Of a DNA stretch of 64,000 bases, positions 52,201 to 63,400 are shown one piece after another. The position numbers and the translations under genes were made by a program. Source of the stretch: Strongylocentrotus droebachiensis (Eukaryota > Echinodermata > Echinoidea > Camarodonta > Strongylocentrotidae). The number at the start of each line of letters is the position of its first letter. Within the stretch, counting starts at the first letter, position 1. Under the pieces are notes generated by a model. It was given only the letters and a program-made list of their open reading frames with translations. It was not told the origin of the DNA and made no database searches. The stretch spans positions 248,001 to 312,000 of the forward strand of contig JAVYIG010000898.1 in assembly GCA_035222895.1 (NCBI GenBank). Reading direction: 5' to 3'.

Positions 52201-55200
52201 AAATCGCGTATATACTGTCATATTTTTCAATAAAAGAGTCATTTGAAGCATTTTTTACATTTGCAAATATCTTTCTTAAAAAGAATGGTATGGTCTCCTA
52301 AGTGGTATCATTGTGTTGCGCTTGAGCTTCTCTACCTGTTCGCGCCATCGGTTTATGTTTCTCATCCTTATTTATTGCGCGGTGTTGAAAACGATTAAAT
52401 CGCGTATATACTGTCATATTTTTCAATAAAAGAGTCATTTGAAGCATTTTTTACATTTGCAAATATCTTTCTTAAAAAGAATGGTATGGTCTCCTAAGTG
52501 GTATCATTATGTTGCGCTTGAGCTTCTCTACCTGTTTGCGCCATCGGTTTATGTTTCTCATCTTTATTTATTGCGCGATGTTGAAAACGATTAAATCGCG
52601 TATATACTGTCATATTGCACAATAAAAGAGCCATTTGAAGCAAGTTTTACATTTGCAAATATCTTTCTTAAAAAAATCAACTCGGTCTCCTAAGTGGTAT
52701 CATTATGCTGCGCTTGAGCTTCTCTATCTGTTCGCGTCATCGGTTTATGTTTTTCATCTTTATTTATTGCGCTTAGAATGCTATGGTCTCCTAAATGGTA
52801 TCATTATGTTGCGCTTGAGCTTCTCTACCTGTTCGCGACATCGGTTTATGTTTCTCATCTTTCCCTTAAAAAAATGTACCATGGTAACCAACATTCCATG
52901 GTAGTCAAAATTACCATGGTGGACCACGGTAACCATGGTTATCATGGTACATCACATTTGCAAATATCTTTCTTAAAAAGAATGGTATGGTCTCCTAAGT
53001 GGTATCATTGTGTTGCGCTTGAGCTTCTCTACCTGTTCGCGCCATCGGTTTATGTTTCTCATCCTTATTTATTGCGCGGTGTTGAAAACGATTAAATCGC
53101 GTATATACTGTCATATTTTTCAATAAAAGAGTCATTTGAAGCATTTTTTACATTTGCAAATATCTTTCTTAAAAAGAATGGTATGGTCTCCTAAGTGGTA
53201 TCATTATGTTGCGCTTGAGCTTCTCTACCTGTTTGCGCCATCGGTTTATGTTTCTCATCTTTATTTATTGCGCGGTGTTGAAAACGATTAAATCGCGTAT
53301 ATACTGTCATATTGTGCAATAAAAGAGTCATTTGAAGCATTTTTTACATTTGCAAATATCTTTCTTAAAAAGAATGGTATGGTCTCCTAAGTGGTATCAT
53401 TATGTTGCGCTTGAGCTTCTCTACCTGTTCGCGACATCGGTTTATGTTTCTCATCTTTCCCTTAAAAAAATGTACCATGGTAACCAACATTCCATGGTAG
53501 TCAAAATTACCATGGTGGACCACGGTAACCATGGTTATCATGGTACATCACATTTGCAAATATCTTTCTTAAAAAGAATGGTATGGTCTCCTAAGTGGTA
53601 TCATTATGTTGCGCTTGAGCTTCTCTACCTGTTCGCGCCGTCGGTTTATGTTTCTCATCTTTATTTATTGCGCGATGTTGAAAACGATTAAATCGCGTAT
53701 ATACTGTCATATTGCGCAATAAAAGAGTCATTTGAAGCATTTTTTACATTTGCAACATCACATTTGCAAATATCTTTCTTAAAAAGAATGGTATGGTCTC
53801 CTAAGTGGTATCATTATGTTGCGCTTGAGCTTCTCTACCTGTTCGCGTCATCGGTTTATGTTTTTAATCTTTATTTATTGCGCTTAGAATGCTATGGTCT
53901 CCTAAATGGTATCATTATGTTGCGCTTGAGCTTCTCTACCTGTTCGCGACATCGGTTTATGTTTCTCATCTTTCCCTTAAAAAAATGTACCATGGTAACC
54001 AACATTCCATGGTAGTCAAAATTACCATGGTGGACCACGGTAACCATGGTTATCATGGTACATCACATTTGCAAATATCTTTCTTAAAAAGAATGGTATG
54101 GTCTCCTAAGTGGTATCATTGTGTTGCGCTTGAGCTTCTCTACCTGTTCGCGCCATCGGTTTATGTTTCTCATCCTTATTTATTGCGCGGTGTTGAAAAC
54201 GATTAAATCGCGTATATACTGTCATATTTTTCAATAAAAGAGTCATTTGAAGCATTTTTTACATTTGCAAATATCTTTCTTAAAAAGAATGGTATGGTCT
54301 CCTAAGTGGTATCATTATGTTGCGCTTGAGCTTCTCTACCTGTTTGCGCCATCGGTTTATGTTTCTCATCTTTATTTATTGCGCGATGTTGAAAACGATT
54401 AAATCGCGTATATACTGTCATATTGCGCAATAAAAGAGTCATTTGAAGCATTTTTTACATTTGCAACATCACATTTGCAAATATCTTTCTTAAAAAGAAT
54501 GGTATGGTCTCCTAAGTGGTATCATTGTGTTGCGCTTGAGCTTCTCTACCTGTTCGCGCCATCGGTTTATGTTTCTCATCCTTATTTATTGCGCGGTGTT
54601 GAAAACGATTAAATCGCGTATATACTGTCATATTTTTCAATAAAAGAGTCATTTGAAGCATTTTTTACATTTGCAAATATCTTTCTTAAAAAGAATGGTA
54701 TGGTCTCCTAAGTGGTATCATTGTGTTGCGCTTGAGCTTCTCTACCTGTTCGCGCCATCGGTTTATGTTTCTCATCCTTATTTATTGCGCGGTGTTGAAA
54801 ACGATTAAATCGCGTATATACTGTCATATTTTTCAATAAAAGAGTCATTTGAAGCATTTTTTACATTTGCAAATATCTTTCTTAAAAAGAATGGTATGGT
54901 CTCCTAAGTGGTATCATTATGTTGCGCTTGAGCTTCTCTACCTGTTTGCGCCATCGGTTTATGTTTCTCATCTTTATTTATTGCGCGATGTTGAAAACGA
55001 TTAAATCGCGTATATACTGTCATATTGCACAATAAAAGAGCCATTTGAAGCAAGTTTTACATTTGCAAATATCTTTCTTAAAAAAATCAACTCGGTCTCC
55101 TAAGTGGTATCATTGTGTTGCGCTTGAGCTTCTCTACCTGTTCGCGCCATCGGTTTATGTTTCTCATCCTTATTTATTGCGCGGTGTTGAAAACGATTAA

Positions 55201-58200
55201 ATCGCGTATATACTGTCATATTTTTCAATAAAAGAGTCATTTGAAGCATTTTTTACATTTGCAAATATCTTTCTTAAAAAGAATGGTATGGTCTCCTAAG
55301 TGGTATCATTGTGTTGCGCTTGAGCTTCTCTACCTGTTCGCGCCATCGGTTTATGTTTCTCATCCTTATTTATTGCGCGGTGTTGAAAACGATTAAATCG
55401 CGTATATACTGTCATATTTTTCAATAAAAGAGTCATTTGAAGCATTTTTTACATTTGCAAATATCTTTCTTAAAAAGAATGGTATGGTCTCCTAAGTGGT
55501 ATCATTATGTTGCGCTTGAGCTTCTCTACCTGTTTGCGCCATCGGTTTATGTTTCTCATCTTTATTTATTGCGCGATGTTGAAAACGATTAAATCGCGTA
55601 TATACTGTCATATTGCACAATAAAAGAGCCATTTGAAGCAAGTTTTACATTTGCAAATATCTTTCTTAAAAAAATCAACTCGGTCTCCTAAGTGGTATCA
55701 TTATGCTGCGCTTGAGCTTCTCTATCTGTTCGCGTCATCGGTTTATGTTTTTCATCTTTATTTATTGCGCTTAGAATGCTATGGTCTCCTAAATGGTATC
55801 ATTATGTTGCGCTTGAGCTTCTCTACCTGTTCGCGACATCGGTTTATGTTTCTCATCTTTCCCTTAAAAAAATGTACCATGGTAACCAACATTCCATGGT
55901 AGTCAAAATTACCATGGTGGACCACGGTAACCATGGTTATCATGGTACATCACATTTGCAAATATCTTTCTTAAAAAGAATGGTATGGTCTCCTAAGTGG
56001 TATCATTGTGTTGCGCTTGAGCTTCTCTACCTGTTCGCGCCATCGGTTTATGTTTCTCATCCTTATTTATTGCGCGGTGTTGAAAACGATTAAATCGCGT
56101 ATATACTGTCATATTTTTCAATAAAAGAGTCATTTGAAGCATTTTTTACATTTGCAAATATCTTTCTTAAAAAGAATGGTATGGTCTCCTAAGTGGTATC
56201 ATTATGTTGCGCTTGAGCTTCTCTACCTGTTTGCGCCATCGGTTTATGTTTCTCATCTTTATTTATTGCGCGGTGTTGAAAACGATTAAATCGCGTATAT
56301 ACTGTCATATTGTGCAATAAAAGAGTCATTTGAAGCATTTTTTACATTTGCAAATATCTTTCTTAAAAAGAATGGTATGGTCTCCTAAGTGGTATCATTA
56401 TGTTGCGCTTGAGCTTCTCTATCTGTTCGCGTCATCGGTTTATGTTTTTCATCTTTATTTATTGCGCTTAGAATGCTATGGTCTCCTAAATGGTATCATT
56501 ATGTTGCGCTTGAGCTTCTCTACCTGTTCGCGACATCGGTTTATGTTTCTCATCTTTCCCTTAAAAAAATGTACCATGGTAACCAACATTCCATGGTAGT
56601 CAAAATTACCATGGTGGACCACGGTAACCATGGTTATCATGGTACATCACATTTGCAAATATCTTTCTTAAAAAGAATGGTATGGTCTCCTAAGTGGTAT
56701 CATTATGTTGCGCTTGAGCTTCTCTACCTGTTCGCGCCATCGGTTTATGTTTCTCATCCTTATTTATTGCGCGATGTTGAAAACGATTAAATCGCGTATA
56801 TACTGTCATATTGCGCAATAAAAGAGTCATTTGAAGCATTTTTTACATTTTCAACATCACATTTGCAAATATCTTTCTTAAAAAGAATGGTATGGTCTCC
56901 TAAGTGGTATCATTATGTTGCGCTTGAGCTTCTCTACCTGTTCGCGCCATCGGTTTATGTTTCTCATCCTTATTTATTGCGCGGTGTTGAAAACGATTAA
57001 ATCGCGTATATACTGTCATATTGTGCAATAAAAGAGTAATTTGAAGCATTTTTTACATTTGCAAATATCTTTCTTAAAAAGAATGGTATGGTCTCCTAAG
57101 TGGTATCATTATGTTGCGCTTGAGCTTCTCTACCTGTTCGCGACATCGGTTTATGTTTCTCATCTTTCCCTTAAAAAAATGTACCATGGTAACCAACATT
57201 CCATGGTAGTCAAAATTACCATGGTGGACCACGGTAACCATGGTTATCATGGTACATCACATTTGCAAATATCTTTCTTAAAAAGAATGGTATGGTCTCC
57301 TAAGTGGTATCATTATGTTGCGCTTGAGCTTCTCTACCTGTTCGCGCCATCGGTTTATGTTTCTCATCTTTATTTATTGCGCGATGTTGAAAACGATTAA
57401 ATCGCGTATATACTGTCATATTGCGCAATAAAAGAGTCATTTGAAGCATTTTTTACATTTGCAACATCACATTTGCAAATATCTTTCTTAAAAAGAATGG
57501 TATGGTCTCCTAAGTGGTATCATTATGTTGCGCTTGAGCTTCTCTACCTGTTCGCGTCATCGGTTTATGTTTTTCATCTTTATTTATTGCGCTTAGAATG
57601 CTATGGTCTCCTAAATGGTATCATTATGTTGCGCTTGAGCTTCTCTACCTGTTCGCGACATCGGTTTATGTTTCTCATCTTTCCCTTAAAAAAATGTACC
57701 ATGGTAACCAACATTCCATGGTAGTCAAAATTACCATGGTGGACCACGGTAACCATGGTTATCATGGTACATCACATTTGCAAATATCTTTCTTAAAAAG
57801 AATGGTATGGTCTCCTAAGTGGTATCATTGTGTTGCGCTTGAGCTTCTCTACCTGTTCGCGCCATCGGTTTATGTTTCTCATCCTTATTTATTGCGCGGT
57901 GTTGAAAACGATTAAATCGCGTATATACTGTCATATTTTTCAATAAAAGAGTCATTTGAAGCATTTTTTACATTTGCAAATATCTTTCTTAAAAAGAATG
58001 GTATGGTCTCCTAAGTGGTATCATTATGTTGCGCTTGAGCTTCTCTACCTGTTTGCGCCATCGGTTTATGTTTCTCATCTTTATTTATTGCGCGATGTTG
58101 AAAACGATTAAATCGCGTATATACTGTCATATTGCGCAATAAAAGAGTCATTTGAAGCATTTTTTACATTTGCAACATCACATTTGCAAATATCTTTCTT

Positions 58201-58486
58201 AAAAAGAATGGTATGGTCTCCTAAGTGGTATCATTGTGTTGCGCTTGAGCTTCTCTACCTGTTCGCGCCATCGGTTTATGTTTCTCATCCTTATTTATTG
58301 CGCGGTGTTGAAAACGATTAAATCGCGTATATACTGTCATATTTTTCAATAAAAGAGTCATTTGAAGCATTTTTTACATTTGCAAATATCTTTCTTAAAA
58401 AGAATGGTATGGTCTCCTAAGTGGTATCATTGTGTTGCGCTTGAGCTTCTCTACCTGTTCGCGCCATCGGTTTATGTTTCTCATCC
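34234..58486 (+). repeat. Large segmental repeat within the array, copy 2 (~24.2 kb)
   Basis: Tandem partner of 13,001-34,233. It is longer by 2,998 bp because it holds one more unit of the 2,998-bp tandem repeat. It starts inside a chimeric monomer (type C front up to CGCCATCGG, type F tail GTTTTTCATC) and ends in another chimera at about 58,487-58,499, where a C front joins TTAGAATGC. Both edges therefore sit inside monomers, as expected from unequal exchange. Confidence 0.86.
47355..56415 (+). repeat. Tandem 2,998-bp higher-order repeat, three units
   Basis: This is the counterpart, in the second large copy, of the two-unit block at 26.1-32.2 kb, but here three consecutive units follow one another at 2,998-bp spacing. 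The F-E junctions lie at about 47.9, 50.9 and 53.9 kb, and the D-type heads with an F tail at about 49.7, 52.7 and 55.7 kb. CCGTCGG and GTTTTTAATC occur only in the third unit (about 53,638 and 53,864), so the additional unit lies to the left of those markers. Confidence 0.83.
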
Positions 58487-59432
58487 TTATTTATTGCGCT
58501 TAGAATGCTATGGTCTCCTAAATGGTATCATTATGTTGCGCTTGAGCTTCTCTACCTGTTCGCGACATCGGTTTATGTTTCTCATCTTTCCCTTAAAAAA
58601 ATGTACCATGGTAACCAACATTCCATGGTAGTCAAAATTACCATGGTGGACCACGGTAACCATGGTTATCATGGTACATCACATTTGCAAATATCTTTCT
58701 TAAAAAGAATGGTATGGTCTCCTAAGTGGTATCATTGTGTTGCGCTTGAGCTTCTCTACCTGTTCGCGCCATCGGTTTATGTTTCTCATCCTTATTTATT
58801 GCGCGGTGTTGAAAACGATTAAATCGCGTATATACTGTCATATTTTTCAATAAAAGAGTCATTTGAAGCATTTTTTACATTTGCAAATATCTTTCTTAAA
58901 AAGAATGGTATGGTCTCCTAAGTGGTATCATTATGTTGCGCTTGAGCTTCTCTACCTGTTTGCGCCATCGGTTTATGTTTCTCATCTTTATTTATTGCGC
59001 GATGTTGAAAACGATTAAATCGCGTATATACTGTCATATTGCGCAATAAAAGAGTCATTTGAAGCATTTTTTACATTTGCAACATCACATTTGCAAATAT
59101 CTTTCTTAAAAAGAATGGTATGGTCTCCTAAGTGGTATCATTGTGTTGCGCTTGAGCTTCTCTACCTGTTCGCGCCATCGGTTTATGTTTCTCATCCTTA
59201 TTTATTGCGCGGTGTTGAAAACGATTAAATCGCGTATATACTGTCATATTTTTCAATAAAAGAGTCATTTGAAGCATTTTTTACATTTGCAAATATCTTT
59301 CTTAAAAAGAATGGTATGGTCTCCTAAGTGGTATCATTATGTTGCGCTTGAGCTTCTCTACCTGTTTGCGCCATCGGTTTATGTTTCTCATCTTTATTTA
59401 TTGCGCGATGTTGAAAACGATTAAATCGCGTA

Positions 59433-59434
59433 TA
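59433..59434. other. Target-site duplication TA, left
   Basis: The interrupted site GCGTATATACTG becomes GCGTATA, element, TATACTG. Subtracting the element leaves exactly one extra TA compared with the empty site at 8,625-8,636. The copy on the right is at 60,431-60,432. Confidence 0.75.
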
Positions 59435-59740
59435 CCGTGTGTCTCAAAAAAAACGTAACACTTTTGAAATGGTTGCCAAATTGAGCATATATAATTTTAT
59501 GAAAAAATGTTGATATGTATGGAAAGCTAAAGGACCAACCTTTCATATGATATGAAAAAATTGAAAAAAAAATCATGCTTCGATGAACAGTGTTCACTTA
59601 AGTTAGAGGTATGAAAATGGGCCTGCGCAGGATTTTTCCTTCCAATTTTGGACAGGTAAGTTACTTTTAGCATACAAAATAAGTTTGATATGAGATATTC
59701 ATGATCGATGGATTAAGAGTTAAAAGGATGTTTTGAATAC
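59435..59740 (+). repeat. Left terminal inverted repeat of the element
   Basis: About 306 bp from CCGTGTGTCTC to TTTTGAATAC. The first 70 or so bases match the reverse complement of the right end exactly as far as I can read; differences accumulate inward, for example GTTGATATG against GTCTATATG, GAACAGTG against GGACAGTG, and a diverged stretch after GGACAGGTAA. The shared core includes GGGCCTGCGCAGG, a partly palindromic GC-rich stretch. Confidence 0.85.
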
Positions 59741-60114
59741 CAGTCCTTTCTCTCTGTCATTTATCAATCCCCAAACACCACCCCTGCCACACACACACAC
59801 ACACACACACACCAACTTCCACTCCCATCTTATTGTATCATTGATCTGGTAGATGTGAACAGGATGAAGGAAGAATGGGAAAATGTTAAATTGAAATACC
59901 GTATTCAAAATCATAATTGACATTATGCAACCCACTCTCCTCCCCCCCACAACCTTTTCCCATCCCATCACCTACCCCTTGCCTTTTCTTTATCAGTTTT
60001 CTTCCGTAAGTTTGGTGGATCATCAATCACATTTTATTCAGGTTTTATGAATGACCCAAACATGTAATAGCTAAGTACATCATTCATTATGCATTGAAAA
60101 TACCAGAATTCGAG
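59741..60114. other. Non-coding centre of the element
   Basis: 374 bp between the inverted repeats. It contains pyrimidine-rich stretches, a (CA)n run and a C-rich tract at about 59,939-59,949. No transposase-like motif is visible in any frame; the longest open frame is 83 codons on the minus strand, runs out into the left arm and reads the CA tract as a valine-cysteine run, so it is not credible as a gene. Confidence 0.7.
59788..59812. repeat. (CA)n microsatellite
   Basis: About 12 uninterrupted CA dinucleotides inside the element centre, preceded by CCCCTGC and followed by CAACTTCC. The length is likely polymorphic among copies of this element family. Confidence 0.93.
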
Positions 60115-60430
60115 GTATTCAAAATATCCTTTTGATTCAAAATATCCTTTTGATCCATCGATCATGAATATCTCATATCGACCTTATTTTGTAAGTTACA
60201 AGTAATTTACCTGTCCAAAATTGGAAGGAAAAATCCTGCGCAGGCCCATTTTCATACCTCTAACTTAAGTGAACACTGTCCATCGAAGCATGATTTTTTT
60301 TTAATTTTTTCATATCATATGAAAGGTTGGTCCTTTAGCTTTCCATACATATAGACATTTTTTCATAAAATTATATATGCTCAATTTGGCAACCATTTCA
60401 AAAGTGTTACGTTTTTTTTGAGACACACGG
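60115..60430 (-). repeat. Right terminal inverted repeat of the element
   Basis: About 316 bp, reverse-complementary to 59,435-59,740. It is longer at its inner end because AAAATATCCTTTTGATTC is tandemly duplicated (about 60,120-60,156), whereas the left arm has one diverged copy. The two arms could pair into a long stem with a loop of about 374 bases if transcribed. Confidence 0.84.
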
Positions 60431-60432
60431 TA
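60431..60432. other. Target-site duplication TA, right
   Basis: Right-hand TA flanking GAGACACACGG. The surrounding TATATA run makes the exact choice of TA ambiguous by 2 bp, and a TATA duplication is excluded by the net gain of 998 bp for a 996-bp element. Confidence 0.72.
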
Positions 60433-63400
60433 TACTGTCATATTGCGCAATAAAAGAGTCATTTGAAGCATTTTTTACATTTGCAACATCACATTTGCAA
60501 ATATCTTTCTTAAAAAGAATGGTATCATTATGTTGCGCTTGAGCTTCTCTACCTGTTCGCGCCATCGGTTTATGTTTCTCATCCTTATTTATTGCGCGGT
60601 GTTGAAAACGATTAAATCGCGTATATACTGTCATATTGTGCAATAAAAGCGTCATTTGAAGCATTTTTTACATTTGCAAATATCTTTCTTAAAAAGAATG
60701 GTATGGTCTCCTAAGTGGTATCATTATGTTGCGCTTGAGCTTCTCTACCTGTTCGCGCCATCGGTTTATGTTTCTCATCCTTATTTATTGCGCGGTGTTG
60801 AAAACGATTAAATCGCGTATATACTGTCATATTGTGCAATAAAAGAGTCATTTGAAGCATTTTTTACATTTGCAAATATCTTTCTTAAAAAGAATGGTAT
60901 GGTCTCCTAAGTGGTATCATTATGTTGCGCTTGAGCTTCTCTACCTGTTCGCGACATCGGTTTATGTTTCTCATCTTTCCCTTAAAAAAATGTACCATGG
61001 TAACCAACATTCCATGGTAGTCAAAATTACCATGGTGGACCACGGTAACCATGGTTATCATGGTACATCACATTTGCAAATATCTTTCTTAAAAAGAATG
61101 GTATGGTCTCCTAAGTGGTATCATTATGTTGCGCTTGAGCTTCTCTACCTGTTCGCGACATCGGTTTATGTTTCTCATCTTTCCCTTAAAAAAATGTACC
61201 ATGGTAACCAACATTCCATGGTAGTCAAAATTACCATGGTGGACCACGGTAACCATGGTTATCATGGTACATCACATTTGCAAATATCTTTCTTAAAAAG
61301 AATGGTATGGTCTCCTAAGTGGTATCATTATGTTGCGCTTGAGCTTCTCTACCTGTTCGCGCCATCGGTTTATGTTTCTCATCTTTATTTATTGCGCGAT
61401 GTTGAAAACGATTAAATCGCGTATATACTGTCATATTGCGCAATAAAAGAGTCATTTGAAGCATTTTTTACATTTGCAACATCACATTTGCAAATATCTT
61501 TCTTAAAAAGAATGGTATGGTCTCCTAAGTGGTATCATTATGTTGCGCTTGAGCTTCTCTACCTGTTCGCGCCATCGGTTTATGTTTCTCATCCTTATTT
61601 ATTGCGCGGTGTTGAAAACGATTAAATCGCGTATATACTGTCATATTGTGCAATAAAAGAGTCATTTGAAGCATTTTTTACATTTGCAAATATCTTTCTT
61701 AAAAAGAATGGTATGGTCTCCTAAGTGGTATCATTATGTTGCGCTTGAGCTTCTCTACCTGTTCGCGACATCGGTTTATGTTTCTCATCTTTCCCTTAAA
61801 AAAATGTACCATGGTAACCAACATTCCATGGTAGTCAAAATTACCATGGTGGACCACGGTAACCATGGTTATCATGGTACATCACATTTGCAAATATCTT
61901 TCTTAAAAAGAATGGTATGGTCTCCTAAGTGGTATCATTATGTTGCGCTTGAGCTTCTCTACCTGTTCGCGACATCGGTTTATGTTTCTCATCTTTCCCT
62001 TAAAAAAATGTACCATGGTAACCAACATTCCATGGTAGTCAAAATTACCATGGTGGACCACGGTAACCATGGTTATCATGGTACATCACATTTGCAAATA
62101 TCTTTCTTAAAAAGAATGGTATGGTCTCCTAAGTGGTATCATTATGTTGCGCTTGAGCTTCTCTACCTGTTCGCGCCATCGGTTTATGTTTCTCATCTTT
62201 ATTTATTGCGCGATGTTGAAAACGATTAAATCGCGTATATACTGTCATATTGCGCAATAAAAGAGTCATTTGAAGCATTTTTTACATTTGCAACATCACA
62301 TTTGCAAATATCTTTCTTAAAAAGAATGGTATGGTCTCCTAAGTGGTATCATTATGTTGCGCTTGAGCTTCTCTACCTGTTCGCGTCATCGGTTTATGTT
62401 TTTCATCTTTATTTATTGCGCTTAGAATGCTATGGTCTCCTAAATGGTATCATTATGTTGCGCTTGAGCTTCTCTACCTGTTCGCGACATCGGTTTATGT
62501 TTCTCATCTTTCCCTTAAAAAAATGTACCATGGTAACCAACATTCCATGGTAGTCAAAATTACCATGGTGGACCACGGTAACCATGGTTATCATGGTACA
62601 TCACATTTGCAAATATCTTTCTTAAAAAGAATGGTATGGTCTCCTAAGTGGTATCATTGTGTTGCGCTTGAGCTTCTCTACCTGTTCGCGCCATCGGTTT
62701 ATGTTTCTCATCCTTATTTATTGCGCTTAGAATGCTATGGTCTCCTAAATGGTATCATTATGTTGCGCTTGAGCTTCTCTACCTGTTCGCGACATCGGTT
62801 TATGTTTCTCATCTTTCCCTTAAAAAAATGTACCATGGTAACCAACATTCCATGGTAGTCAAAATTACCATGGTGGACCACGGTAACCATGGTTATCATG
62901 GTACATCACATTTGCAAATATCTTTCTTAAAAAGAATGGTATGGTCTCCTAAGTGGTATCATTGTGTTGCGCTTGAGCTTCTCTACCTGTTCGCGCCATC
63001 GGTTTATGTTTCTCATCCTTATTTATTGCGCGGTGTTGAAAACGATTAAATCGCGTATATACTGTCATATTTTTCAATAAAAGAGTCATTTGAAGCATTT
63101 TTTACATTTGCAAATATCTTTCTTAAAAAGAATGGTATGGTCTCCTAAGTGGTATCATTATGTTGCGCTTGAGCTTCTCTACCTGTTTGCGCCATCGGTT
63201 TATGTTTCTCATCTTTATTTATTGCGCGATGTTGAAAACGATTAAATCGCGTATATACTGTCATATTGCGCAATAAAAGAGTCATTTGAAGCATTTTTTA
63301 CATTTGCAACATCACATTTGCAAATATCTTTCTTAAAAAGAATGGTATGGTCTCCTAAGTGGTATCATTGTGTTGCGCTTGAGCTTCTCTACCTGTTCGC

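Larger units (their letters stand above)
1..59434 (+). repeat. Satellite DNA array, left block
   Basis: This is a continuous head-to-tail array of one monomer family. Successive monomers, phased on TATCTTTCTTAAAAAG, start at 1, 211, 415, 619, 829, 1134, 1330 and so on, giving unit lengths of 210, 204, 210, 305 (101+204) and 196. I saw no inverted monomer and no unrelated sequence anywhere before 59,435. The monomers are AT-rich but keep several CpG sites (TTGCGCTTGAGC, TTCGCG, AACGATT, ATCGCGTATA). A length close to 196 bp is near a typical nucleosome repeat, which is common for satellites, but this proves nothing about centromere function. Genes are absent; the open frames found here are periodic by-products of the repeat. 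Confidence 0.97.
59435..60430. mobile_element. Non-autonomous TA-flanked DNA transposon with long terminal inverted repeats (996 bp)
   Basis: Non-satellite insert with imperfect terminal inverted repeats of about 306 and 316 bp, beginning CCGTGTGTCTC and ending GAGACACACGG. The satellite resumes in phase with only a TA added, and the empty site TATATA is present in the matching unit at 8,628-8,633. A TA duplication is typical of the Tc1/mariner superfamily, so this is best read as a MITE-like derivative of such an element; the superfamily is inferred from the target duplication alone. There is no transposase: the centre is 374 bp of low-complexity, non-coding sequence. Because the flank TATA is itself palindromic, the exact ends could shift by 2 bp. 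I do not recognise a named family. Confidence 0.85.

Noticed and set aside
1..59434. CRISPR array
   Set aside because: Units are contiguous near-identical monomers without unique spacers between short constant repeats, and the context is eukaryotic.
59720..59971. 83-codon minus-strand frame in the transposon centre
   Set aside because: It reads through the CA microsatellite and a C-rich tract, crosses into the inverted repeat and shows no DDE transposase or helix-turn-helix motif.
59435..60430. LTR retrotransposon or solo LTR
   Set aside because: The ends are inverted, not direct, repeats, the target duplication is 2 bp, and the element does not have TG...CA ends.
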